Shown: positions 15,344-24,425, counted from the first letter of the stretch. The stretch is DNA of 64,000 nucleotides from an uncultured Clostridia bacterium (GCA_934630705.1 CAKTWP010000008.1:45845-109844); one strand, 5' to 3'. The notes: a model not told the origin generated them from the letters alone. Program-made: numbers and translations.

Positions 15344-16474
15344 TCAGATCGTAACGTTCACGCCGTTTACCTCCACGCCGGCTTCGGCGCGGATCAGGAT
15401 GTAGGGATGGCCGTCGATCATCCGGGTTTCCACCAGATCGCTGCGATCGGGGGAAACCTTGATAACCACATCCGGGGTGCGCAGCTCGAACTGCTTGGGG
15501 CTGGATACGCTGGCGGCGCTGATGGCGGCGGCCTGGCCAAACTCCGCATCGTATTTTTCGTCAAACGCGGCGCGCTTTTCCTCAGTCACGCCGCAGTCCG
15601 CCAGCACGGCGTCCATATCCTGCTTGGTGATCTGGGGCGGCTGCTCGGCAGATTTATCCGCCTTCTGCTCCTCGATCTTTTCCAGCACCTGCTCGTGTAC
15701 CGTCTGCATCACCTCATAGCTGCATTCCTCGCCCAGGGTGTCCTGCAAAATGGCCTGAAACGCCTCCTTCTGGGCGGCGGCGGGCATGGGCACCGGAGAA
15801 TGAAACAGCGCGTCAATAAGCTCGGCATGGCTCTGGGCGGTGTCCCGGGTGTAATAGAGCACGTTGTAAATGTTGGCGGCCCGCTGATCAAAGCAGGGAA
15901 ACATGAAGCCCAGCTCCGGCATGCCCACCACCCAGTCGGCCTCCTTGCTGTGGAACAGGTTTTCCCCCGCGTCATAGGCCAGGGCGGGCTTGGTCATTTT
16001 CACCGGGCAAATGCTGCACAGGATGTAATGAAACACCTCCGTGTCCATCTCCTGCACCCGGTTGCCGTCCTGAGAGCGATAGGGCACGTCGTAGCCGTCG
16101 TGCATCAGCAGGATCAGATAGTTCTCCTCCAGCTGCAAATGATCGATGATCTGCTGGAACAGATAATGAACCGGCTCGTCCTCCTTCAGGGCGGTATCCC
16201 GCAGGGCCGTGAGCAGCCGGTGCTCCTCGCTGTCCATCACCTGCTCGGGGGTGAATTCCAGCGTGAGCAGGTTCTGCCCCTGCTCGCCGGAAAGGGTGCG
16301 CCGGAAAATGGCCAGATACTTTTCCGCCTCCTCCTGGGCCATGCCCACCAGCGCATGGCTGAAAGCGGAGATTACCTGCCCCTGGGTGTTCACATAGCAG
16401 CCGCGGATGCAGGTGACGTTGTTATGGTTCAGGTTAAAGCGGCGTTTGATTTCCGCAAGCTCTTTCTTGGTCAT
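15344..16474 (-). CDS. DUF4317 domain-containing protein
   Basis: 376 residues matching the DUF4317 family, which is common in Clostridia and has no known function. The conserved N-terminal block KKELAEIKRRFNLNHNNVT followed by CIRGCYVN is present. The protein is acidic with no signal peptide or membrane segment, so it is cytoplasmic. GAGGT lies 5 nt before ATG. It is the last gene of the TVP38-DMT-DnaD-DnaI-DUF4317 operon, starting 8 bp after the DnaI-like gene. This close link with primosome genes hints at a DNA-related role, which is only inference. Confidence 0.88.
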   Translation of the reverse strand: MTKKELAEIKRRFNLNHNNVTCIRGCYVNTQGQVISAFSHALVGMAQEEAEKYLAIFRRTLSGEQGQNLLTLEFTPEQVMDSEEHRLLTALRDTALKEDEPVHYLFQQIIDHLQLEENYLILLMHDGYDVPYRSQDGNRVQEMDTEVFHYILCSICPVKMTKPALAYDAGENLFHSKEADWVVGMPELGFMFPCFDQRAANIYNVLYYTRDTAQSHAELIDALFHSPVPMPAAAQKEAFQAILQDTLGEECSYEVMQTVHEQVLEKIEEQKADKSAEQPPQITKQDMDAVLADCGVTEEKRAAFDEKYDAEFGQAAAISAASVSSPKQFELRTPDVVIKVSPDRSDLVETRMIDGHPYILIRAEAGVEVNGVNVTI

Positions 16475-16482
16475 GCGTTACC

Positions 16483-17451
16483 TCACAGTGATTTATTCAG
16501 CCGAATATCCTTGCCCATGAAGGAAATCGCCAGCGCGGAGCGGGCGTCCAGCAGCCGGGAGGTGACCCGCTCGGTGTACTTCTGCTTCAGCTCCAGCCGG
16601 GACAGATTGGTGCTGATGGCGGTGTAATGCCCCCGCAGCAGGCGGCTGTTGAGCAGGTTATAAATCTGCTCCACCGTGATATTCTCCATCAGCGGCTCCA
16701 TGCCCAGATCGTCGATCAGCAGCAGGGGCACGGAGAAATATTCCTCCGCCGTTTCCCCGGTGCGGGAGAAATAGGCGGTTTTCAGGGCCATGAGCAGATC
16801 GTAGGCGGTGACGGACAGCACGTCCACCCCCCGCTGCCGGGCGTCGTCCCCCACGCAATTAAGCAGATAGGTTTTGCCCAGACCGCTGCCGCCGTGAAGC
16901 AGCAGGGTGTGGACGGGGCCGTCCGGCACGTTTCGGGCGAAGTGCTGGCATTTGTCCTTCACCACGGCCATGTATTCCCGCTGGGTCACATCCGTGCCCG
17001 GCAGGGGCTGATCGGGAAACACCCCCAGATCAAAGGAGGAAAAGGTCTGCCGGGGGGACAGGGCGTCCCCGGCCTGCGCCGCCGCCTGATACGCCTTTTT
17101 CAGGCAATCGCAGGCCCGGCGCAGCGGCCCATCGTACACATAGCCGGTATCGCCGCATTTTTTGCAGCGGGCCACCGGGGATAGATAATCCGCCGGATAG
17201 CCGCTTTGTGTCAGCAGCGCGGCGATTTTCTGATTGTATTCCCGCATCCGCGCTTCGGCGTTTTCCGGCGGCGTGCCTGCAAACGCACCCCGGACGGAGC
17301 CCATAATCATCTGATGCCGCTGCTGCATGAGCGCGGCAATCTGCGGCGCTTTGGCGGCGATTTCCTGCTGCCGGCGCTGCTCCTCCTGCTCGTTTTTTTC
17401 CCGCTGGGCGGCATATTCCGCCAGCACCTCTCCCAGGACGCGGTTATCCAC
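16483..17451 (-). CDS. DnaI/DnaC-like replicative helicase loader (AAA+ ATPase)
   Basis: 322 residues. The N-terminal half has a Gln/Glu-rich helical region (15-50) and a zinc-binding cluster (Cys96, Cys99, Cys114, Cys116: RCKKCGDTGYV...RRACDC) as in DnaI. The AAA+ core has Walker A HGGSGLGKT (186-194), Walker B LLLIDDLG (243-250) and a sensor STNLSRLEL. Such proteins load the replicative DNA helicase at origins or restarted forks. The start is taken as GTG 17451, because AGGAGG lies 12 nt upstream; the TTG at 17472 would place that box inside the gene. It overlaps the end of the DnaD gene by 8 bp. Confidence 0.9.
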   Translation of the reverse strand: MDNRVLGEVLAEYAAQREKNEQEEQRRQQEIAAKAPQIAALMQQRHQMIMGSVRGAFAGTPPENAEARMREYNQKIAALLTQSGYPADYLSPVARCKKCGDTGYVYDGPLRRACDCLKKAYQAAAQAGDALSPRQTFSSFDLGVFPDQPLPGTDVTQREYMAVVKDKCQHFARNVPDGPVHTLLLHGGSGLGKTYLLNCVGDDARQRGVDVLSVTAYDLLMALKTAYFSRTGETAEEYFSVPLLLIDDLGMEPLMENITVEQIYNLLNSRLLRGHYTAISTNLSRLELKQKYTERVTSRLLDARSALAISFMGKDIRLNKSL

Positions 17452-18898
17452 GGTTCTTTCTCGCCTCCTCAATCAGATCGCCGGATACGGCGGTGAGCTC
17501 CTCCTCCGTGTAATCCCGCTGGCCATAGCGCTGGGCGGACACGGTTTTGCCCCCCGTTTGGCCCTGGGGCCTGCGTTGGGCCCGGGCCTGAGAAATATCG
17601 TTGATGCCCGCTTCATGCCAGATTTCCAGCACCTTGTCCAGATACCCGATCTTGCTGCCCTCGGCGGATCGGGCCTGCTCCGCCGCGAAAAGCAGCAGCT
17701 CCAGATCCATCCCAAAGCCCCGCCATTTTTCGTAGAGCAGCCGGTCCGCCGCGGTGGGCTTGCCCCGATGGCCGCAGGCATCGAAGATTTCCCGCAGCGC
17801 CAGGTTCGCCTCCCGGAAGCGGCTGAGATAATCCTGCACCTCCGCCTCCGTTTTCAGGCCCTTGCGCTGCCAGGATTGGAGCAGCGATTGCAGAACCTCC
17901 ACGTTCCCGCCCGTGCGATGGCATTCTTGCGCCGCCAGCAGGAGCACCTCGTGGGGATACATCTGCGCAAATTCCTGATACAGCCGCGTCGCCGCCGGGC
18001 CGGAGGGCCGTCCCCCCAGCAGGGAAAACACTTCCTGCGCCCGGGCGGCCAGCGTCTGCTCCTTTTCCAGCTGCGCCGACACCTGTGCCCCCGTTCGGGC
18101 CTGGCTGCGGCCTCGAATGCCGCTCAGAATCCCATCCAGATACTTGAAGGAGGGATCGCCCTTGGTGGTTTCCCGGCAGGCGTCCAGCACTGCGTCCGGG
18201 GCAAAGCCCCATTCGCCGATCCATTTTTCGTAAAGCGCCAGCTCGTCCTCGCTGGGGGCGCGGCGCTTGCCCATCCGGGAAAGCACCTTTCTCGCCCCCT
18301 CGTGCACGCCCTGCTCATGACGCAGAAACGCATCCGCGTCCTCGCAGGAGGATACCTGCTCCTCCTTCATCCGCACGGCCAGGGGCTCGGCCTTTTTGAA
18401 GGAAAACTGTGGGCCCCGCTCCTGGGCGCAGTGCATCAGCAGCATCAGCACCACCTCGGGCTTCAGCCCCACATCCTGCACCCATTCCCAGGCCAGCGCG
18501 ATTTCCGAGGGGGTCACCTTCCGCCGGTCCGCAAAGGCGGCGTACACGCTCTCGGCAAAGGCCACATAATCCTGATCCACCTGCAGGGGCGCGCCCGTAT
18601 TGCTCTGCCGCTGCAGGGGGGAATAAAAGCGATAAACCGGCGGGTTTTCCTGCAATTTGGATACCAGCGCCCGCCGTTCCCAATACCGCAGGGCAGCCTC
18701 GATCTCCGCCTGGGACAGAAACAGCTCCTGGGCCATTTCCGCCAGCGAATCATCTGGGGAGGGATGGGCGGCTTTGAACAGCCCCCATAAATATACCTTC
18801 ACATAATCGCCCTTGGCCGCGGGCATATATTCCAGCAGAAACTTGTTCTCAATGGCGGTCACGCCGTAGGCCAGCGCGTCCGCATCCAGTTCAAACAT
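17444..18898 (-). CDS. DnaD-domain primosome protein
   Basis: 484 residues. The N-terminal winged-helix region (about 20-115) resembles DnaD: FLLEYMPAAKGDYVKVYLWGL... then ALRYWERRALV. Two DnaD C-terminal helical repeats follow, each with a Tyr-Glu-Lys-Trp motif: ALYEKWIGEWGF and LLYEKWRGFGMDL. DnaD proteins remodel origin DNA and recruit the helicase loader. The next gene encodes that loader and overlaps by 8 bp, and the DMT gene overlaps its start by 8 bp. At 484 residues it is longer than Bacillus DnaD (232) because of the extra repeat and linker. Confidence 0.88.
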   Translation of the reverse strand: MFELDADALAYGVTAIENKFLLEYMPAAKGDYVKVYLWGLFKAAHPSPDDSLAEMAQELFLSQAEIEAALRYWERRALVSKLQENPPVYRFYSPLQRQSNTGAPLQVDQDYVAFAESVYAAFADRRKVTPSEIALAWEWVQDVGLKPEVVLMLLMHCAQERGPQFSFKKAEPLAVRMKEEQVSSCEDADAFLRHEQGVHEGARKVLSRMGKRRAPSEDELALYEKWIGEWGFAPDAVLDACRETTKGDPSFKYLDGILSGIRGRSQARTGAQVSAQLEKEQTLAARAQEVFSLLGGRPSGPAATRLYQEFAQMYPHEVLLLAAQECHRTGGNVEVLQSLLQSWQRKGLKTEAEVQDYLSRFREANLALREIFDACGHRGKPTAADRLLYEKWRGFGMDLELLLFAAEQARSAEGSKIGYLDKVLEIWHEAGINDISQARAQRRPQGQTGGKTVSAQRYGQRDYTEEELTAVSGDLIEEARKNRG

Positions 18899-19787
18899 GC
18901 GTTTTCTCCTTCTTTGGTAAAATCATGGAGCCGGCCTGAGCCAACGCCACCGCCAGCAGCATCAGCCCGCAGCCGATATATCCCCGGGCCGTCATTTTCT
19001 CGCCCAGCAGCAGCGCTCCGCTGATCACGCAGAACACCGATTCCAGGCTGAGAATCAACGCCGCCAGGGCGGGCCTGCAGCCCTTTTGCCCCACGGTTTG
19101 CAGGGTATAGCCCACGGCGGTGGACATCACGCCGCAGTACAGCACCGGCAGCAGCGCCTGACGGATATTGTCCGCCGATACGGATTCCATCAGGAACGCG
19201 CAGCCCCAGTTCAGCACCGCCGCAATCACAAACTGAATGATGCACAGCTTCACCGGCGACATCCCCGCCGCGAAATGATCCGTCAGCAGAATATGCCCGG
19301 CCCAGAAAAAGGCGCTGATCAGCAGGATGCTGTCCGAGGGGGCCAGGGAAAAGCCCTCGCCCTCGCCCATGCACAGCAGATACAGCGCCGGCAGCGCCAG
19401 CGCCAGGGCAATCCAGGTGGACACGCCGGTTTTCTTTCCCAGCAGCACATTGATGGCCGGCACCAGCACCACGTACAGCGCTGTAATGAACCCGGCCTTG
19501 CCTGCGCCTGCGTCGCCTACTGCCATTTGCTGGAGGAAGGATGCGATAAACAGCGCCGCGCCCACCACGGCCCCGGCCAGCACATCCCGGCCCGTCAGCG
19601 GCCCAGGCGCGGCCTTCTGTTCCCGCAGATACAGCGGCAGCAGCGCCAGCGCGCCCACCGTGAACCGGCAGGCGTTAAACGTAAAAGGCGTAAGGAAGCG
19701 GGAGGCTTCCCGCTGGGCGGCCATGGCAAAGCCCCAGATGGCCGCGGTGAGAAACAGCGCGCCGATGGCGCGGGGGGATGATTTCAC
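18891..19787 (-). CDS. DMT-superfamily transporter (EamA)
   Basis: 298 residues with about ten hydrophobic segments in two EamA repeats, the first starting with AIGALFLTAAIWGFAMAAQREA and the second after the SILLISAFFWAGHILL segment. The motif ALILSLESVFCVISGALLLGE near the end is typical. These carriers export amino acids or metabolites; the substrate is unknown. Translation starts at GTG 19787, with an AAGGA box at the end of the upstream TVP38 gene. Both ends overlap or nearly touch its neighbours, so it is part of the operon despite an unrelated function. Confidence 0.9.
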   Translation of the reverse strand: MKSSPRAIGALFLTAAIWGFAMAAQREASRFLTPFTFNACRFTVGALALLPLYLREQKAAPGPLTGRDVLAGAVVGAALFIASFLQQMAVGDAGAGKAGFITALYVVLVPAINVLLGKKTGVSTWIALALALPALYLLCMGEGEGFSLAPSDSILLISAFFWAGHILLTDHFAAGMSPVKLCIIQFVIAAVLNWGCAFLMESVSADNIRQALLPVLYCGVMSTAVGYTLQTVGQKGCRPALAALILSLESVFCVISGALLLGEKMTARGYIGCGLMLLAVALAQAGSMILPKKEKTHV

Positions 19788-19793
19788 GGCGAT

Positions 19794-20564
19794 TCAGTCC
19801 TTTTCTTTGGTTTCAGCTTCCAGGTTTTTGGCGGCCGTCTGGGCGCTTTCCTGCTTGGAAATGTGGCGATACCACAGAATGCACGCCACGCTGATAATGG
19901 CCGTGATGCCATAGGTGATGCCTGCGGCCAGCATTTTATCGCTTTGCACCAGCGAGCCCGTCACCGCCGAGGATACCACCGACGGAATCCGCGCCAGCGT
20001 GGAAATCCACAGGAAGGTGTGCAGGGGCATGGGTGTGAGGCCGATCAGATAGGTGAGCAGATCCTTGGGCGTACCAGGGATGAGAAAGAGGATAAAGGTG
20101 AGCAGATCCAGCTTTTTATGGTTCTGCAGGAAGGAAAAGCTGTTGATTTTCTCTGCCGGGAAAAACAACGCCACCATCCTGACCCCGAATTTCCGCACCG
20201 CCAGATACACCAGCGCGGAGGCCAGCGCCATGCCCACCAGGCACAGAATCGTTCCCTCGAACCAGCCGAACACAAACCCGGCGCCCAGCTCAAAGGGCTC
20301 TCCCGGGATCAGCGCCACCACCACCTGCAGCATCACAATGCCGATCATCATCAGCTGGCCCAGGAAGCCGTGGGCGGCCACATAATCCCGGAAGGTCTCG
20401 GGGGAATTTTTGAACTGCAAAACCAGCGGCTTGCCTACGAAATATCCGATCAGGGAAAACAGAATCAGAATCACGACGATGCAGACGATGCTCACGCGCT
20501 TGCGGCGGCGGATGGATTCCGGCGTATCCGCCCCGGAAAAGCCGCGTGCTTTATGATTGGCCAT
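19794..20564 (-). CDS. TVP38/TMEM64 family membrane protein
   Basis: 256 residues with six likely membrane segments. The family core is visible: GEPFELGAGFVFGWFEG followed by a long hydrophobic stretch and, later, FILFLIPGTPKDLLTYLIGL. This DedA-like family includes lipid scramblases and transport proteins in eukaryotes; bacterial roles are unclear. AAAGGAG precedes ATG by 7 nt. It is the first gene of the operon and lies directly downstream of a strong promoter. The C-terminal tail is short and Lys/Glu-rich. Confidence 0.9.
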   Translation of the reverse strand: MANHKARGFSGADTPESIRRRKRVSIVCIVVILILFSLIGYFVGKPLVLQFKNSPETFRDYVAAHGFLGQLMMIGIVMLQVVVALIPGEPFELGAGFVFGWFEGTILCLVGMALASALVYLAVRKFGVRMVALFFPAEKINSFSFLQNHKKLDLLTFILFLIPGTPKDLLTYLIGLTPMPLHTFLWISTLARIPSVVSSAVTGSLVQSDKMLAAGITYGITAIISVACILWYRHISKQESAQTAAKNLEAETKEKD

Positions 20565-20620
20565 GAAAAGCTCCTTTCAAATCAGAGGGATCGGCGGGCA
20601 TTGAAACCCCACCATCATAA

Positions 20621-20649
20621 ATTATATCATTATTCCCCCCGGGGTGCAA
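20621..20649 (-). promoter_or_regulatory. Promoter of the TVP38-DMT-DnaD-DnaI-DUF4317 operon
   Basis: Minus strand TTGCAC (20649-20644), 17-bp spacer and perfect TATAAT (20626-20621), 57 bp before the first start codon. No other good promoter is seen inside the operon. Confidence 0.8.
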
Positions 20650-20687
20650 CTTAGAGTTCCATGAAAAGGGGATGAGAAAGCGAATGC

Positions 20688-20716
20688 TTGACAAGGCTTT
20701 TCCGGCGTGATACCAT
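20688..20716 (+). promoter_or_regulatory. Promoter of the HAD-IB hydrolase gene
   Basis: Perfect TTGACA (20688-20693), 17-bp spacer and TACCAT (20711-20716), 44 bp before the start codon. It is back to back with the minus-strand operon promoter. Confidence 0.6.
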
Positions 20717-20759
20717 CCCTTTGCACGCCCCGAGGGGCGGCGAAAGGAGGCGGCCGGAA

Positions 20760-21410
20760 ATGGCTGAGCAGCGCGCGCTGGCGCTTTTTGATTTTGACGG
20801 CACCCTGATTCGGGGAGACAGCATTCTGGCCTATCTGCGCCATGCCCGGCGGCTGAAGGCGCTGAGCAGGGGCGAATATTTGAAGCTGGGGCTGCATGCG
20901 ATTCCCTGGCTGCTTAAGAAAAAATCCGATGAAGCGCTGAAGGGGGAGGCAGTGGCCTTTTCCATGCGCCTGTCTCCGGAGCGGCGCTATGCCCTAAACC
21001 GCAGCTTTGCGGAGGAATGCCTGCTGCCCCGGGTGTTCCCGGCAGGGAGGGCATGCCTGGAGCGGCATCGGCAGGCGGGACGGCTGGTGGTGATCGTATC
21101 CGCATCGCCGGAAAATTATATGGAATTTGTGGCCCCGGGGCTGGGGGCGGATGCGCTGCTGTGCACCCAGCTGCTTTCGGAAATGGCCACCGGCCCCAAC
21201 TGCAAGGGGCAGGAGAAGGTGCGGCGGATGGAAGCCTATCTGGCGCAGGCGGGCATTGGGCCCAATTGGGCGGATTCCTATGCCTATGGCGACAGCGCCA
21301 GCGATCTGCCCATGCTCAGGCTCTGCGCTCACCCCGTGGCGGTGAACCCCAAGCGCAAGCTCCGCCGCGCCGCGCCGGAGATGGCGACGGTAAAGTGGAA
21401 AGAAAAATAA
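20760..21410 (+). CDS. HAD-IB family hydrolase (phosphoserine-phosphatase-like)
   Basis: 216 residues of the haloacid dehalogenase superfamily, subclass IB. Motif I is LFDFDGTL with nucleophile Asp11, motif II is VIVSASPENYM, and motif III/IV is YGDSASDLPML. A helical cap with KKKSDEALKGEAV lies between motifs I and II. Members hydrolyse phosphoserine or lipid and sugar phosphates; the target here is unknown. The frame opens at 20688, but ATG 20760 has AAAGGAGG 9 nt upstream and lies after the promoter. An E1 hairpin begins 3 nt after the stop. Confidence 0.9.
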   Translation: MAEQRALALFDFDGTLIRGDSILAYLRHARRLKALSRGEYLKLGLHAIPWLLKKKSDEALKGEAVAFSMRLSPERRYALNRSFAEECLLPRVFPAGRACLERHRQAGRLVVIVSASPENYMEFVAPGLGADALLCTQLLSEMATGPNCKGQEKVRRMEAYLAQAGIGPNWADSYAYGDSASDLPMLRLCAHPVAVNPKRKLRRAAPEMATVKWKEK

Positions 21411-21413
21411 AAT

Positions 21414-21450
21414 GCGAAAGGAGGCTTTTGACACAAAAGCCCCCTCCCGC
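21414..21450 (+). repeat. E1 hairpin element after the HAD gene
   Basis: GGAGGCTTTTG and CAAAAGCCCCC pair across a 3-nt loop, extended outward by GCG/CGC. It starts 3 nt after the stop codon, in the same relative orientation as other E1 copies. It also lies 98 bp beyond the stop of the convergent GH105 gene. Confidence 0.75.
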
Positions 21451-21548
21451 AGACTATAAAAAACTTATACGCACAGCAGGATGCAATGAAGGGCGGCAAG
21501 CCCTTCATTTTTGATTGTAATTTAATGGCCGAACCACTCCTGGGGCCA

Positions 21549-22601
21549 TCAATCGGCCCATTTCAGTGCTTCCAGAAGCAGGAGAAGCGCCATGCTTTGG
21601 CCATAGGGCTGCGGGCCCTGGGGGACGCGGCGATAATCGTCCAGATCCTTGCCCACAACCGTGCCCATAGAGACCTGCTGCAGCAGGCCGTGGTCATCAA
21701 TTCGGGCCAAAATGGCCGCCAGTCCCTTCTGGCCCAGCGCCTGGAAACGCTTTGGCAAATACTGCAGCCTTACGGCCTTCAGCAGGCCGTAGCTGAAGCC
21801 GGCTGTGGCCGACGATTCGGGATAGGAGGATTCCGGCAGGTTGACCAGCGTGTGCCACATGCCGTCCGAATCCTGATATTTTTCCAATGCCTGGGCCTGC
21901 CGCTCCAGCGCGCTGAGAAGCACCATGCGAACGCCCTCGGGCACCTTCGCCAGATCCAGATAATCCACCAGACCGGCCGTATACCAGGCATTGCCGCGGC
22001 CCCACAGCGCTTCTCCGAAATGATGGCAGCCATCGAAATTCCAGCCATGGAAAAACAGGCCGGTTTTCAAATCGGTCAGGTATTTCAGATGCACCAGAAA
22101 CTGCCGGATGCTTTCCTGCAGATAGCGATCGTCGTTCAGCAGCGTGGCCATCCGCGCAACGAACAGCACGGTCATATACAGGGTGTCATCCCAGAGCTGG
22201 CAATAGTTATCCGAATCGATGGTCTTATGCTGAAAGCCGCCTTCCGACGTGCGGGGCAGCGAGGTCATGGCGTAATCCAGCCATTCCCTGCAGACCTCCA
22301 AATACGCTTCATTGCCGGTATCTTCATACAGAAAGGAGAGCGTGAGCAGGGGACACATGCTGTTCACGTTCTTTTCCGGCAGGCCCCGCTGCATTTGCGC
22401 GTCAAACCAGCCGATCAGATAATCCCATACGCGCTGCTCTCTGGTTTGCCGATAATAGGTATACAGGCCAAACAGCGCCACGCCCTGATACCAGTCCCAA
22501 ACGCTCATGAAATGGCCTTCCTGCGCCGGCTTTCCCGGCCCCATGAGCCCTTCCGCCAGGGCATGGGCCTGTTGGGCCAGCGTTTTCCTGTCGATCTCCA
22601 T
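21549..22601 (-). CDS. Glycoside hydrolase family 105 (unsaturated rhamnogalacturonyl hydrolase-like)
   Basis: 350 residues with the alpha/alpha-barrel motifs of GH88/GH105: SVWDWYQGVALFGLYTYY near the N-terminus, LWDDTLYMTVLFVAR in the middle, WGRGNAWYTAGL and TLVNLPESSYPESSATA further on. YteR-type enzymes hydrate and release the unsaturated galacturonic acid left by rhamnogalacturonan lyases. There is no signal peptide, so it acts in the cytoplasm on imported oligosaccharides. AAAGGA lies 8 nt before ATG. It is the last gene of the operon with the sugar ABC importer, which suggests pectin-derived disaccharides as the substrate (inference). Confidence 0.88.
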   Translation of the reverse strand: MEIDRKTLAQQAHALAEGLMGPGKPAQEGHFMSVWDWYQGVALFGLYTYYRQTREQRVWDYLIGWFDAQMQRGLPEKNVNSMCPLLTLSFLYEDTGNEAYLEVCREWLDYAMTSLPRTSEGGFQHKTIDSDNYCQLWDDTLYMTVLFVARMATLLNDDRYLQESIRQFLVHLKYLTDLKTGLFFHGWNFDGCHHFGEALWGRGNAWYTAGLVDYLDLAKVPEGVRMVLLSALERQAQALEKYQDSDGMWHTLVNLPESSYPESSATAGFSYGLLKAVRLQYLPKRFQALGQKGLAAILARIDDHGLLQQVSMGTVVGKDLDDYRRVPQGPQPYGQSMALLLLLEALKWAD

Positions 22602-22627
22602 AATATTCTTCCTTTCTTATCCGGTGG

Positions 22628-23476
22628 TTATCCCTTGATGCCGGTGGTGCTGATGCCTTCTACCAGCGAGCGCTGGAACAGGAAAAACAAAATGATCACC
22701 GGCACCAGCGACAGCACGGACATGGCCAGCATCGGGCCGTAATTGGTGGTGGTTTCATCGCTGTAGAGCTTCAGCGCGTAGGCCACCGGATACATGGACG
22801 GCTTGTTCAGATAGATCAGCGCAGAATAGAAATCTCCCCAGCTGCCGATGAACGTGAGCACGGCCACGGTGCAAATGGCGGGCGTAATCAGCGGGAGCAT
22901 GATCCGGGCGAACAGGCCGCCCCAGCCGCAGCCGTCGATCGTGGCCGCTTCATCCATATCCCGGGGGATATTTTTCATGAATTGCATCAGCAGAAACACA
23001 TTGAACGCGCCGCCGCCAAACCAGCTGGGAATCAGCAGCGGCTTATAGGAGCCCACCCAGCCCAGCGTGTTAAACAGCAGATATTGCGGTACCCGAAGAA
23101 TCATCCCGGGCAGGCACATGGTTCCGATCATGATTGCAAACCAGAATTTCCTGCCCTTAAAATTCATGCGGGCCATGGCGAATGCCGTCAGGCACGCGGA
23201 TATTACTGTGCCGGCCACGCGCACCACGGCCACCAGCAGCGAATTCTTAAAGAAGGTTGCAAAGCTGTTTCGGGCAAAGCCGGCCCAGCCGGTGACATAA
23301 TTTTCAAAGGTGATCTGGGCGGGAATCAGCTGGGTCTGGGTAATCATGATCTGGTCTCCCGGCTTCAAGGACGAGCTGATCATCCACAGCAGCGGATACA
23401 GCATCAGGAAGCTGAACAGAAGCATCAGTACATGATAAACGGCCCTGCGCCATCCCTGTTTCTTTTTGGCTTGCAT
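22628..23476 (-). CDS. Carbohydrate ABC transporter permease (MalG-like)
   Basis: 282 residues, six predicted membrane segments. The cytoplasmic EAA loop EAATIDGCGWGGLFARIMLP marks contact with the ATPase. The C-terminal part ALKLYSDETTTNYGPMLA is typical of CUT1-family permeases. The frame opens at 23542 but ATG 23476 has a perfect AGGAGG 8 nt upstream. It starts 13 bp after the partner permease. No ATPase gene is present in this locus, as is common in Firmicutes where one shared MsmX-type ATPase serves many importers. Confidence 0.92.
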   Translation of the reverse strand: MQAKKKQGWRRAVYHVLMLLFSFLMLYPLLWMISSSLKPGDQIMITQTQLIPAQITFENYVTGWAGFARNSFATFFKNSLLVAVVRVAGTVISACLTAFAMARMNFKGRKFWFAIMIGTMCLPGMILRVPQYLLFNTLGWVGSYKPLLIPSWFGGGAFNVFLLMQFMKNIPRDMDEAATIDGCGWGGLFARIMLPLITPAICTVAVLTFIGSWGDFYSALIYLNKPSMYPVAYALKLYSDETTTNYGPMLAMSVLSLVPVIILFFLFQRSLVEGISTTGIKG

Positions 23477-23489
23477 ATGCTTTTCCTCC

Positions 23490-24425
23490 TTATGCCCGGT
23501 CATCCTGATAAAAGACCCATGCAGACGAAGATTTGAATACAAGGGCTGTCAGCAGCACGATAATCAGCATCCAGAACCAGGCCATGGCGCTGGCGTAGCC
23601 CATGTTGCCGAACTGGAATGCCTGCTGATACTGATACAGACCGTAAAACAGAGTGGCGTTCATGGGGCCGCCGTTGGTGACAAGGTAGGCGGAGTTAAAC
23701 GCCTGCAGGGAGCCAATAATGCCATTGACCAGATTAAAGAACAGCGAGGGCGTCAGCATCGGAAGCGTCACCTTGAAAAAGCGCCGGGCGGGGCTTGCGC
23801 CATCCACAATCGCCGCTTCATGCAGGCTTACGGGCACATCCTTGATGGCCGCCAGGAAAATCAGCATCTGCGAGCCGAACTGCCATACGCCATAGATGAC
23901 CAGCACATACAGCGCCGTGTCTTTATTCAGCAGCCACGCAACCGGCTCCGCGCCAATCAGCGCCAGCAGCTTGTTTACCACGCCGTTGGCCTTCCAAAGA
24001 TGCTTCCATGTGATGGCAACCGCAACGCCGCCGCCCAGCAGGGACGGCACATAGAAGGCGGCGCGGTAAAAGTTGGTCAGTTTCGTGGTTTTGGAAAGCA
24101 GAACGGCCACCAGCAGGGAAAAGGCCAGCTTCAGCGGAATTTCCATCAGCGCAAACCGGATGGTCACCTTGAACGCAATCAGGAATTTTTTGTCCGCCGT
24201 GAACATCTTGATAAAGTTGTCCAGCCCGATCCATTTTGCAGGCGACAGAATGTTATACTCGGTGAAGGCCAGATACAGAGAATAGATAAAGGGAAGCAGC
24301 GTGAACACGAACAGGCCAATCAGAAATGGCGTAAGAAACAGATAGCCCGCCAGGCAGTCCCGCTGTTTTCGGTTCAGGCGCGCAGGCTTCCCGGATGCTG
24401 TCATCGTCCCCTGGGGCATTTTCAT
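23490..24425 (-). CDS. Sugar ABC transporter permease (MalF-like)
   Basis: 311 residues with six membrane segments, beginning LAGYLFLTPFLIGLFVFTLLP. The EAA loop is EAAIVDGASPARRFFKVTLP. The start at 24425 is chosen for the GGAGG box 9 nt before it. It forms the CUT1 heterodimer with the next permease. A perfect 13-bp hairpin (24450-24481) separates it from the binding-protein gene, which probably lets the binding protein be made in excess over the permeases. Confidence 0.92.
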   Translation of the reverse strand: MKMPQGTMTASGKPARLNRKQRDCLAGYLFLTPFLIGLFVFTLLPFIYSLYLAFTEYNILSPAKWIGLDNFIKMFTADKKFLIAFKVTIRFALMEIPLKLAFSLLVAVLLSKTTKLTNFYRAAFYVPSLLGGGVAVAITWKHLWKANGVVNKLLALIGAEPVAWLLNKDTALYVLVIYGVWQFGSQMLIFLAAIKDVPVSLHEAAIVDGASPARRFFKVTLPMLTPSLFFNLVNGIIGSLQAFNSAYLVTNGGPMNATLFYGLYQYQQAFQFGNMGYASAMAWFWMLIIVLLTALVFKSSSAWVFYQDDRA

